Source of the DNA: a virus
Virus record (IMG/VR): IMGVR_UViG_3300034152_000338
Coordinates: 1-22,508 of that record
Reading direction: 5' to 3' (one strand)
Length of the DNA: 22,508 nt
Shown here: positions 1-6,338 of the stretch, in pieces
How positions within the stretch are numbered: the first letter of the stretch is position 1
How the letters are laid out: each line of letters begins with the position of its first letter
The notes under the pieces: generated by a model
Told to the model about the DNA's origin: nothing
Databases searched by the model: none
What the model saw: the letters and a program-made list of their open reading frames with translations, nothing else
Program-made: the position numbers and the translations under genes

Positions 1-120
1 GCAGTACTACAGTTTCATAGCCTGTTCAGCGGCGGGAATAGCTGAAACCGCATTCACATCATCCCCGGTCCGCAAACTGACATGTTTCATAGCCTGTTCA
101 GCGGCGAGAATAGCTGAAAC
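1..120 (+). CRISPR. End of a CRISPR array (two 37-nt repeats)
   Basis: Two 37-nt repeats at 12-48 and 84-120 begin GTTTCATAGC and end GCTGAAAC. They differ at one base (G at 35, A at 107). They flank a unique 35-nt spacer (49-83), and bases 1-11 are the tail of another spacer, giving a 72-nt period. Inside the repeat TTCAGC pairs with GCTGAA around a 10-nt loop, and the first bases GTTTCA can also pair with the last TGAAAC, so two folds compete for the same 3' strand. The array continues left of the window. The repeat copy with the single change is at the right end, so this may be the trailer, with the leader outside the window. No cas gene is visible and the type cannot be set from the repeat. 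With only two complete repeats seen, another kind of direct repeat is still possible. Confidence 0.82.
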
Positions 121-157
121 ATTAAACGGCTATTTTTTTAATCTAATTAAATTAGGT

Positions 158-165
158 GTTTCATA
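158..165 (+). repeat. Possible truncated CRISPR repeat
   Basis: The 8 bases GTTTCATA equal the first 8 bases of the CRISPR repeat and start 74 nt after the last full repeat, close to the 72-nt array period. Nothing beyond these 8 bases matches. The TTG start of the next gene follows at once. The stretch 121-157 between them is AT-rich and could hold a promoter or the last spacer, but no clear -35/-10 pair is seen. A chance match is possible. Confidence 0.35.
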
Positions 166-465
166 TTGTATCATAAATTCAAAGCAAAGATAACCGAGCG
201 CAATAACATTAAGTTCCGCTCAAAAAAAGAAGCGCGGTATTATGACGAGCTGTTGCTGAAACAAAAAGCCGGCATAGTGCTGTTTTTCCTTAGACAGCCG
301 ATGTTCGATCTCCCGGGCGGCACAACGTATCGTGCCGATTTTATGGTGTTTTATTCAGACGGACACGTCGAGGTAGTTGACGTGAAAGGACACAGGACAA
401 AAGAATTTATTCGAAACAAAAAACAGGTGGAAGCATTATATCCCATCAAAATCGAGGAGAGATAA
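166..465 (+). CDS. DUF1064-type PD-(D/E)XK nuclease-like protein
   Basis: A 99-residue protein with the layout of phage DUF1064 proteins: an N-terminal FRSKKEARYYDELL helix (18-31), an ADF strand at 57-59, VDVKG at 71-75, then a basic helix and YPIKI near the end. E22, D58, D72 and K74 fit a PD-(D/E)XK nuclease site, as in Holliday-junction or branch-cleaving endonucleases of phage recombination modules. The start is TTG at 166, chosen because AGGTG (154-158) sits 7 bases upstream and no ATG or GTG precedes it in frame. It ends 2 bases before the next gene, whose ribosome site (GAGGAGA, 454-460) lies in its last codons. The family call is fairly firm. Nuclease activity is inferred from the motifs. 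Confidence 0.8.
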   Translation: MYHKFKAKITERNNIKFRSKKEARYYDELLLKQKAGIVLFFLRQPMFDLPGGTTYRADFMVFYSDGHVEVVDVKGHRTKEFIRNKKQVEALYPIKIEER

Positions 466-467
466 TC

Positions 468-1184
468 GTGTTCAAACCAAACAGCTTAAAAAAAGCACTG
501 GCGATAATTCCAGCCCGGACGGGATCAAAAAGGGTGCCGATGAAAAACTTTCGGATGCTGAACGGGCTGCAATTGATAGAATATTCAATCCTCGCGGCTG
601 TTGTCTCGTATCTTATATCGCGCATAGTGGTAACGACGGATGCGGAGCGCAGCGCGATTATAAGCCGCGCCAATTTCGATTATGTCAAACGTCCGACGGA
701 ACTTTGCGCAGACGATGCCGATGACCTGTCGGTAATCCGCCATGTCATCGACCAGGGCGATTATGACGATTTCGATTTGATCGCGTATCTCCGTCCGACC
801 ACGCCGTTTCGGGCGACGTATCACATTGACGAAGCGATAAAAGCGATATCGCTTGATACTGCTGCGACCGGGTTGCGGTCGGTGGAAGAAATGCCTGAAT
901 CGGCGTACAAATGCTATATCAACAAAATAGGCTACTTGTGGCCGATTCGAAAAAACGGGGACGATTTTACCGACAAACCCAATCAATTTTGCGAAAAAAC
1001 GTATAAAGCGAACGGATATGTTGACATTTGTAGAAAGAATGTGGTAATGAGCGGAAAACTGTGGGGCGACCGGATATTGGCGTATGAAACGCCCCGGACG
1101 ATCGAAATTGATACAACCGGAGATTGGCAGTACGCCGAGTATCATTCGCGGCGCACAAACCCGATGAATGTTTGGAAGGATTGA
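468..1184 (+). CDS. neuA: CMP-nonulosonate (acylneuraminate) cytidylyltransferase
   Basis: This 238-residue protein matches the NeuA/PseF/LegF family, which couples a nonulosonic acid to CTP to give the CMP-sugar donor. The nucleotide-binding signature IPARTGSKRVPMKN is at 14-27, LRPTTPFR at 108-115, ANGYVDI at 181-187, and the C-terminal IDTTGDWQYAE block at 214-224. Length equals that of stand-alone bacterial enzymes. The start is GTG at 468, with GAGGAGA seven bases upstream. It is the first gene of a tight operon with an aminotransferase, a VOC protein and a NeuB-type synthase. Which sugar it activates (neuraminic, legionaminic, pseudaminic or another 3-deoxy-ulosonate) cannot be read from the sequence, so the symbol marks the family only. 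Confidence 0.88.
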   Translation: MFKPNSLKKALAIIPARTGSKRVPMKNFRMLNGLQLIEYSILAAVVSYLISRIVVTTDAERSAIISRANFDYVKRPTELCADDADDLSVIRHVIDQGDYDDFDLIAYLRPTTPFRATYHIDEAIKAISLDTAATGLRSVEEMPESAYKCYINKIGYLWPIRKNGDDFTDKPNQFCEKTYKANGYVDICRKNVVMSGKLWGDRILAYETPRTIEIDTTGDWQYAEYHSRRTNPMNVWKD

Positions 1185-1185
1185 C

Positions 1186-2241
1186 ATGATCGACTTCACC
1201 TCCGGCGGCATCTTTGCCGCTATTCTTGGTCAGAACCCGCTTGCGATCCGCGAGCACATTTCAAAAATAACCGATATTTCCTCATACTTCCCGCACTATC
1301 CTCATCCCGTCGCACTACGCTACATCGATATGCTTAAAGAATTCACGGGCTTTGAATCGGTGGCGCTGTTCTCCACAGGCAGCGAAGCGGTCGAGGCGTT
1401 CATGCGCTGTATGAGATTTCACAGCGGCAAGGGCGCCGTGTGGGGCGGTTTGGTCGACCCGGATGATGTAGGCAAGGACGATGCAAAGCCGGATGCCATG
1501 CACGGCATGACCCTGGGCTCATTAATCGCAGCTGGTAAAATATCCGACACGCAGTCATTGAGATTTGGCGTGGTGCCTGATGCTACGTCAAGCATGATCA
1601 TGGAACCGTACCACGCACCGTCAGCGCAGTTTCATCGAGACGAACCGACTATCGCACGGATCAAGATGCTACAAAAAGAGTTCAAGTCGATTCCGCTGTG
1701 CGTTGATGAAGTGCAGGGCGGTTTCGGCCGGGCCGGGCGGCTGTTCGCGCATCAGTGGTATGACGACCTGAAGCCGGATTTCGTAACGATCGGCAAGGCA
1801 TGCGGCGGCGGCCTACCTCTGTCGGCACTGCTGGGGCCGAAGGACATCATGGAATCGGAAGTAGTGCGGGAACACGCGCACTTGCACTCCACGCATTCCG
1901 GCAATCCGTGGATGTGCGCAGCGGGGATTGCTGTCATCGAAGAAATTCAAAAGCATGATCTGATTGATCGTAGCCAAAGGCTGGGTATCATGCTGAAAAA
2001 TCTACTCGCGGACTGCGGAGTACGGCACCACGCAGGACGCGGACTATTGGCCGGGCTTGAGTTTGAAAATCAGCTTGATGCGGGTCGAGTTGTCCAACTG
2101 TGCCTTAAAAACGGCTTAAAAGTCGTCAACACAGGGCGAAAGTGGATCAAACTCGGTCCGGCTTTCACGATTCAAGAATCAGTTCTTGAGCAAGGTTGTA
2201 TAATTTTGAAGAACGCAATAAAGGAGACATTATCAGAATGA
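1186..2241 (+). CDS. Class III PLP aminotransferase (GSAM/HemL-like)
   Basis: A 351-residue fold-type I, class III aminotransferase resembling glutamate-1-semialdehyde aminomutase but shorter than the usual ~430. STGSEA (64-69) is the phosphate-binding turn, MEPYHAP (139-145) follows, DEVQGGFGRAG (174-184) carries the PLP-contacting Asp174, GKACGGGLPLSA (203-214) carries the probable Schiff-base Lys204, and THSGNP (236-241) is the partner-subunit loop. I chose ATG 1186 because GGAAGGA (1174-1180) lies 5 bases upstream. The ATG at 1168 in the same frame has no ribosome site. The neuA-like gene ends 1 base before. The context suggests a transamination on a sugar in nonulosonate synthesis rather than in tetrapyrrole synthesis. 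This is inference. The substrate is unknown. Confidence 0.85.
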   Translation: MIDFTSGGIFAAILGQNPLAIREHISKITDISSYFPHYPHPVALRYIDMLKEFTGFESVALFSTGSEAVEAFMRCMRFHSGKGAVWGGLVDPDDVGKDDAKPDAMHGMTLGSLIAAGKISDTQSLRFGVVPDATSSMIMEPYHAPSAQFHRDEPTIARIKMLQKEFKSIPLCVDEVQGGFGRAGRLFAHQWYDDLKPDFVTIGKACGGGLPLSALLGPKDIMESEVVREHAHLHSTHSGNPWMCAAGIAVIEEIQKHDLIDRSQRLGIMLKNLLADCGVRHHAGRGLLAGLEFENQLDAGRVVQLCLKNGLKVVNTGRKWIKLGPAFTIQESVLEQGCIILKNAIKETLSE

Positions 2242-2495
2242 AAACCACCCTTCGCCACGCCGGAATCTTGGTAAAAAGCCTGGAACGCTCGATCCAGACA
2301 TACCGTGGTCTGGGATTCGAGCCGATCGAGCCGATCGAGACGTTGCGGGTGCAGAAGATGTCCGATTCATCCGGACGGGTCATCGAACTGGTGGAAGGAA
2401 ACTGGAATCCGCACATTGCGGTAAACTGGTACGCGGATGAGGACGGAAACTACGTCGAGACTGTAAAACAAGTACCAACAACATCGGAAGGATAA
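2238..2495 (+). CDS. Short VOC (glyoxalase-fold) protein
   Basis: An 85-residue protein with the opening of the vicinal oxygen chelate fold: RHAGILVKSLERSIQTYRGL (6-25), then GRVIELVEG (46-54). It runs directly into HIAVNWYADEDGNYVE (59-74), which resembles the end of a full VOC domain (HIAF...DPDGN..EL). H7 and E50 sit where metal ligands usually are. VOC domains are about 110-130 residues, so this is a strongly shortened or half-domain form. Its ATG overlaps the aminotransferase stop (ATGA), with AGGAG (2222-2226) 11 bases upstream. An earlier in-frame start at 2196 lies inside the aminotransferase and is not preferred. Similar small VOC proteins occur in bacterial surface-sugar clusters. 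Its reaction is unknown. Confidence 0.65.
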   Translation: MKTTLRHAGILVKSLERSIQTYRGLGFEPIEPIETLRVQKMSDSSGRVIELVEGNWNPHIAVNWYADEDGNYVETVKQVPTTSEG

Positions 2496-2496
2496 A

Positions 2497-3348
2497 ATGC
2501 CCAACAAAATTAAAATCATAGCAGAGCTTGGCATTAACCATAACGGCAGCTTGGATCTTGCCAAAGAGATGATTTTTCAAGCCAAACTGGCGGGCGCAGA
2601 CTGCGTGAAATTCCAGAAGCGTACTGTGGATGTTGTGTATGCCGGCGAGCTGGACAAGCCGCGCAACGATAAGAATCCGTACGGCTGGAAAACGCAAGGA
2701 GAACAGAAGCGCGGGCTGGAATTTAGTATTGACGATTATATTGAGATAGACGAATGGTGCGAATCATTTGAAATGGAGTGGTTCGTGTCGTGCTGGGACA
2801 CCGCGAGCCTGGAAATTATGGAACGGGAATTCGATCCGCCGAAGCACAAGATAGCGTCCGCGATGCTGACAAACGGTGAGTTCGTGAACAGGGTTGCCGA
2901 ATTCGGGAAGCACACATATATCAGCACCGGCGGGTGTACGCTATCAATGCTTCCCATTATTGTTGACGTTTTTAAAGCCGCCGGCACTTCTTTCAGCTTG
3001 CTGCATTGCGTATCAACTTATCCATGCGCAAACGAGCATTGCAATATCAACGCCGTAAAAGCGCTTCGGCGCCTGTATCCTGAAGTCGAGGTCGGCTACA
3101 GCGGTCACGAAGTCTGCATTGTGCCGAGCCTCGCGGCGATGGCGGTAGGCGCGACTGTGATCGAGCGGCATGTGACGCTGGATCGCGCCATGTACGGCAG
3201 CGATCAGGCCGCGAGCCTGGAATTCCAAGGACTTAAGAGGATTGTCGACTATGCGCGTATCATAGAAGCGTGCATGGGTGATGGATTCAAGCGATATCTC
3301 GACGCCGAGAAGGAAGTAATGAAAAAACTCAGGTATTGGGAAAAATAG
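2497..3348 (+). CDS. neuB: NeuB-type nonulosonate (sialic/legionaminic acid) synthase
   Basis: A 283-residue TIM-barrel synthase of the NeuB/SpsE family, which condenses phosphoenolpyruvate with a hexosamine-type aldose to make a 3-deoxy-ulosonic acid. Family motifs in order are AELGINHNG (9-17), VKFQ (37-40), STGG (143-146), LLHCVSTYP (168-176), GYSGHE (200-205), ERHVTLDR (223-230) and GSDQAASLE (234-242). It ends right after the barrel, whereas typical NeuB proteins run to ~340 residues with a C-terminal SAF (antifreeze-like) domain that helps bind ManNAc in the dimer. That domain is absent here and the next gene does not supply it. GGAAGGA precedes the ATG. The symbol marks the family. The substrate may differ from ManNAc. 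Confidence 0.87.
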   Translation: MPNKIKIIAELGINHNGSLDLAKEMIFQAKLAGADCVKFQKRTVDVVYAGELDKPRNDKNPYGWKTQGEQKRGLEFSIDDYIEIDEWCESFEMEWFVSCWDTASLEIMEREFDPPKHKIASAMLTNGEFVNRVAEFGKHTYISTGGCTLSMLPIIVDVFKAAGTSFSLLHCVSTYPCANEHCNINAVKALRRLYPEVEVGYSGHEVCIVPSLAAMAVGATVIERHVTLDRAMYGSDQAASLEFQGLKRIVDYARIIEACMGDGFKRYLDAEKEVMKKLRYWEK

Positions 3349-3359
3349 AGGGCAAGTGA

Positions 3360-4697
3360 ATGGCAAACATCCTGTTGATCAGCTACGATAACGGCAGCCA
3401 TTTGCCGTTTTTCCCGCTGAACCTGTTCTACCTGCATGGCCACCTGGCCAAATCCGGGACGAACACGGTCGGGATATATCATCAAGACCTGCACCACGGC
3501 CCGGACAAAGCGTTGTTGCCGCTGCTTGACGAGAACCCATGGGATCTCATCGGAGTAGGAATGACAGCGGGTTACTATCAATATGCTAAACTGAAGTCAT
3601 TATCGAAAGTAGTAAGCGCATCGAAGCGCAGGTCAAAGTTTCAGTACATGCTCGGCGGTCATGGCCCGGCGGCGGAGCCGGAGTTCTTCATAAACAAGAT
3701 GGGCGCCGACACGGTCGTTGTCGGTGACGGCGAAAACGGAATGGACCAGGCGCTGTCCGGGAAAAACGGTGTCATACACTCGGAGCCGTGTACCGAAGAT
3801 GACGCACCGCTGTTTCTTTATGATCGCATGCCGATCAGCACATACAAGCTGATACGGTGGCCGACTTCGACGGCTACCGATTTTTGCTTTCCGATCCTCT
3901 CCAGCCGGGGGTGCAAGTGGTCCTGCTCGTTCTGCTATCGCATGCGCAAGGGTTTTCATATGCGCAGTATCGACGCGATAATGGAAGAGATCAAGTATCT
4001 GCACAAGACACATCAAATCAATCACATCCAATTTGCCGACGAACTGCTCATGGCCGGCGATAAGCGGACTGCGGCGGTCTGCGAGGCCATTCTCAAGCTC
4101 AATTTCAAAATAAAATGGGACTGCAACGGGCGTCTGAACTACGCCAAACCGAAGCTGCTGGCATTAATGAAGAAATCCGGCTGCGAGTATATTAACTACG
4201 GCATCGAGTCGTTAAACCAACAGCTTCTTAACGAGATGGGAAAAGGATTGACGCTGCAACAGATCAATAGCGGCGTTACCGCAACCCTGACAGCCGGTAT
4301 TTCCCCTGGTCTTAATTTCATCTGGGGATTTCCGGGCGACAGCACTGCTAATCTGCGAGCTGCCGTGATGTTTTTGAAGAAATACGATCCGTGCGATGAG
4401 CTGAGAACTATTCGGCCGGTAACACCGTATCCGGGCACGAAGCTCTACCGGTTGGCTATCGAAAAAGGACTACTACAGGGCCCGGAGGAGTTCTACGAAC
4501 AAAAGCACGTTAACTCCGATCTGGTCAGCGTGAATTTTACCGACATGCCCGATGTTGAGTTCCACCGGGCGCTAAAATATGCAAATTTGGAACTGTACGA
4601 GAACTACATAGAGAAGCGCAAAAACAAGATGATGCGCACGGCGCAGGACTTTTATGACGGAAAAAACAATAGTTTCCGTGGATGGAGGCCGGTATGA
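3360..4697 (+). CDS. B12-binding-domain radical SAM protein
   Basis: A 445-residue radical SAM enzyme. The N-terminal ~140 residues look like a cobalamin-binding domain: ILLISYDNG start, LGGHGPAAEPE (98-107), then ADTVVVGDGE (116-125). The radical SAM core follows, with the 4Fe-4S/SAM motif C185-x3-C189-x2-C192 in SSRGCKWSCSFCY. Later core elements include FADELL, INYGIESLNQ and WGFPGDS. Family members with this layout perform methylations and other carbon-centred radical chemistry in antibiotic, lipid and sugar pathways. AGAGGG precedes the ATG at 3360. It sits after the NeuB-type gene and overlaps the next radical SAM gene by 4 bases, so joint action on one product is likely. The substrate cannot be read from the sequence. 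Confidence 0.85.
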   Translation: MANILLISYDNGSHLPFFPLNLFYLHGHLAKSGTNTVGIYHQDLHHGPDKALLPLLDENPWDLIGVGMTAGYYQYAKLKSLSKVVSASKRRSKFQYMLGGHGPAAEPEFFINKMGADTVVVGDGENGMDQALSGKNGVIHSEPCTEDDAPLFLYDRMPISTYKLIRWPTSTATDFCFPILSSRGCKWSCSFCYRMRKGFHMRSIDAIMEEIKYLHKTHQINHIQFADELLMAGDKRTAAVCEAILKLNFKIKWDCNGRLNYAKPKLLALMKKSGCEYINYGIESLNQQLLNEMGKGLTLQQINSGVTATLTAGISPGLNFIWGFPGDSTANLRAAVMFLKKYDPCDELRTIRPVTPYPGTKLYRLAIEKGLLQGPEEFYEQKHVNSDLVSVNFTDMPDVEFHRALKYANLELYENYIEKRKNKMMRTAQDFYDGKNNSFRGWRPV

Positions 4698-5491
4698 ACG
4701 GACTTGCGAGTGTTAACATCGAGTTGACGAGCCGCTGCAATAAGAGTTGTTGGATGTGCGGGCGCCGCAAAATGGAGAAGCAGCATCCGGAGCTTTGCGA
4801 CTGGGGCGATATGCCGATTGAGCTGCTCAAAAAGATTGCAGTGCAGATCCCGCCGGGCGTGACGGTGCAGCTCCACTGGAACGGCGAGCCGCTACTATAC
4901 CCGGACCTGGAAAAAGCGGTAATGTGTTTTCCAAATCATTTCCTTCACATGGACACGAACGGAAAACTGCTAATGGAGCGTGTTGACGAGATATATGTTG
5001 ATTCGATAGCTATAAGCATCGTTCAGGACGATCCTGAAGGAGACGAGCAGCTTGACATAGCGGAGAAATTCATTGAACGGCGCTATAACGAAATGCTGGT
5101 AGTACTGCGCACGCTCGGAAAAATCGATGCGGACAGGATGAGTAGGATCAAAGACCTCTCTTGCCGGTATCCGCGTGTAGTAGTAGCAATACGTCAATTG
5201 CACGCGCCGGCGGGCAGCTTCGGCTACGAGAAACCGGTGGTAAAACCGGAGACCGGCGTATGCCTGGAAATGCTGCACAAGCTGGCTATCGATAGGTTCG
5301 GCGATGTGTCCCCGTGCGTCCGTTACGATCCGTTCAAGCAGAATCGACTCGCCAATGTAGAGAGTGAGGCCCTGGCCGATGTGTGGACCGGCGGCCGGCG
5401 GAAAGAATGGGTTGATTATCACGTCACCGGGCGGCGTGACATGGTGCCGCTGTGCGCCGGCTGCGATTTTTGGGGCTGCCCAAATGGATAA
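4694..5491 (+). CDS. Radical SAM/SPASM domain protein
   Basis: A 265-residue radical SAM protein with C15-x3-C19-x2-C22 (RCNKSCWMC) near the N-terminus and HWNGEPLLYPD (61-71) as the SAM-binding GGEP-like element. A SPASM-type C-terminal cluster uses C190, C208, C254, C257 and C262, with the typical LANVESEALADVW spacer. SPASM proteins act on peptides or on sugars and aminoglycosides. I chose ATG 4694, which overlaps the upstream stop (ATGA) and has GGAGG (4684-4688) 5 bases before it. ATG 4682 in frame lacks a ribosome site. The stop codon touches the first base of a tRNA. No precursor-peptide gene is evident beside it, so a small-molecule or sugar substrate seems more likely. This is inference. 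Confidence 0.85.
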   Translation: MNGLASVNIELTSRCNKSCWMCGRRKMEKQHPELCDWGDMPIELLKKIAVQIPPGVTVQLHWNGEPLLYPDLEKAVMCFPNHFLHMDTNGKLLMERVDEIYVDSIAISIVQDDPEGDEQLDIAEKFIERRYNEMLVVLRTLGKIDADRMSRIKDLSCRYPRVVVAIRQLHAPAGSFGYEKPVVKPETGVCLEMLHKLAIDRFGDVSPCVRYDPFKQNRLANVESEALADVWTGGRRKEWVDYHVTGRRDMVPLCAGCDFWGCPNG

Positions 5492-5567
5492 GCGGGAATA
5501 GCTTAAAGGCAGAGCACTATCTTCCCAAGATAGGAAATGAGCGGTTCGAATCCCTCTTCCCGCTCCA
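5492..5567 (+). tRNA. tRNA-Gly (anticodon CCC)
   Basis: A full cloverleaf can be drawn. The acceptor GCGGGAA (5492-5498) pairs with TTCCCGC (5557-5563). The D stem is GCTT/GAGC with GG in its loop. The anticodon stem CTATC/GATAG holds the loop TTCCCAA (anticodon CCC, reading GGG). The T loop is TTCGAAT. The discriminator is T, as expected for bacterial tRNA-Gly, and CCA is encoded (5565-5567). The T stem pairs perfectly only if C5542 is bulged (GAG-C-GG with CCCTC). Without the bulge there are two mismatches and a G-T pair. It starts at the base after the upstream stop codon, so it must be cut out of the operon transcript. It probably supplements host decoding of GGG. The bulge leaves some doubt about function. 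Confidence 0.88.
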
Positions 5568-5585
5568 AAACACGGAAAAACAATC

Positions 5586-6338
5586 ATGGATAACAAAAAT
5601 CTTAGGCAAAAATACGAACAGATGCACAACCGGGGCTCGTCTGCCTGGTTCGACGACGGCGAGCTGGAGCGCACGGCGATATTAAAATCAGTTAGGTGGA
5701 AGAACAAAACCGTGCTTGAGATCGGCTGCGGCGAGGGCGATCTGCTGTCGCTGATCGCCAAATCGGGGCCAGGGTTATGCTACGGCATAGATTACTCTGA
5801 GACTGCGATAGCGACAGCGCAGAAGAAGCACCCGGAGCTGTCGCTGTGGGCCGGTGATTACAAAAACTTCGGTATACTGCGATGCGACATACTAGTTATG
5901 CAAGGTGTTCTTGAGCACCTTGACGATCCGTTCGCAGAGCTAAAAGAAATGATCGACAAATTCCAGGCGAGAGCCGTTGTAACAAGTTCCCCCAGCTTCA
6001 TCAACCCGCGCGGCATAGTGTGGATGACGCTTGACATGCTCGGCGCGGTAATGAGCAAGACCGACCTTCACTATCTCTTCCCCTGGCAATTTCAGCGATT
6101 TTGTGATAATAACAACTACTCGCTGGAAATGGTGTCAATCGATAATAGTTGGGGATACGGGATCAAAATGATCAACGATCTGCGGCAACGTATCCCGTTA
6201 GCGCTGAAAGACGGCAACATAAAATACGATAACGGCAAACTGGTTGAATTTCTTAACAAACTAATCCACATTTCAATTCAGGTTCCCCGATCCGACAACA
6301 CCGGCGCAACGATGATCTACAAAATCGGTGTGCGATGA
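5586..6338 (+). CDS. Class I SAM-dependent methyltransferase
   Basis: A 250-residue Rossmann-fold methyltransferase of the UbiG/Methyltransf_11-23 type. Motif I VLEIGCGEGD is at 43-52, the acidic strand-2 end GIDYS at 67-71, WAGDYKNF (88-95) is motif II-like, and VLEHLDDP is at 108-115. The C-terminal part has LHYLFPWQFQRFCDNNNYSLEM, typical of sugar or small-molecule methyltransferases with a lid region. The ATG at 5586 comes 18 bases after the tRNA, with only a weak GGA-type ribosome site. It overlaps the next gene by ATGA. Together with the radical SAM and NeuA/NeuB-type genes it could methylate the finished sugar. A nucleic-acid or protein substrate cannot be excluded. Confidence 0.83.
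   Translation: MDNKNLRQKYEQMHNRGSSAWFDDGELERTAILKSVRWKNKTVLEIGCGEGDLLSLIAKSGPGLCYGIDYSETAIATAQKKHPELSLWAGDYKNFGILRCDILVMQGVLEHLDDPFAELKEMIDKFQARAVVTSSPSFINPRGIVWMTLDMLGAVMSKTDLHYLFPWQFQRFCDNNNYSLEMVSIDNSWGYGIKMINDLRQRIPLALKDGNIKYDNGKLVEFLNKLIHISIQVPRSDNTGATMIYKIGVR

Noticed and set aside
12-120. Assignment of the array to a named CRISPR type, or a tracrRNA anti-repeat in the window
   Set aside because: The repeat alone does not decide the type, no cas gene is visible, and I found no convincing anti-repeat beyond the short tRNA complement.
585-1211. 208-codon minus-strand ORF opposite the NeuA-type gene
   Set aside because: Arg/Ile-rich, without family features or ribosome site, and fully antisense to a well-supported gene.
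2325-2341. Tandem CCGATCGAG units as a regulatory repeat
   Set aside because: Only two 9-base units, in frame and coding EPIEPIE. This is too short to claim function.
5492-5567. tRNA-Gly as a phage integration (att) site
   Set aside because: It is a complete tRNA within a phage operon, and no integrase or matching half-site is visible in the window.
4970-5761. 263-codon minus-strand ORF across the SPASM gene, the tRNA and the methyltransferase
   Set aside because: It runs antisense through a tRNA and two firm genes. Composition is that of a shadow frame.
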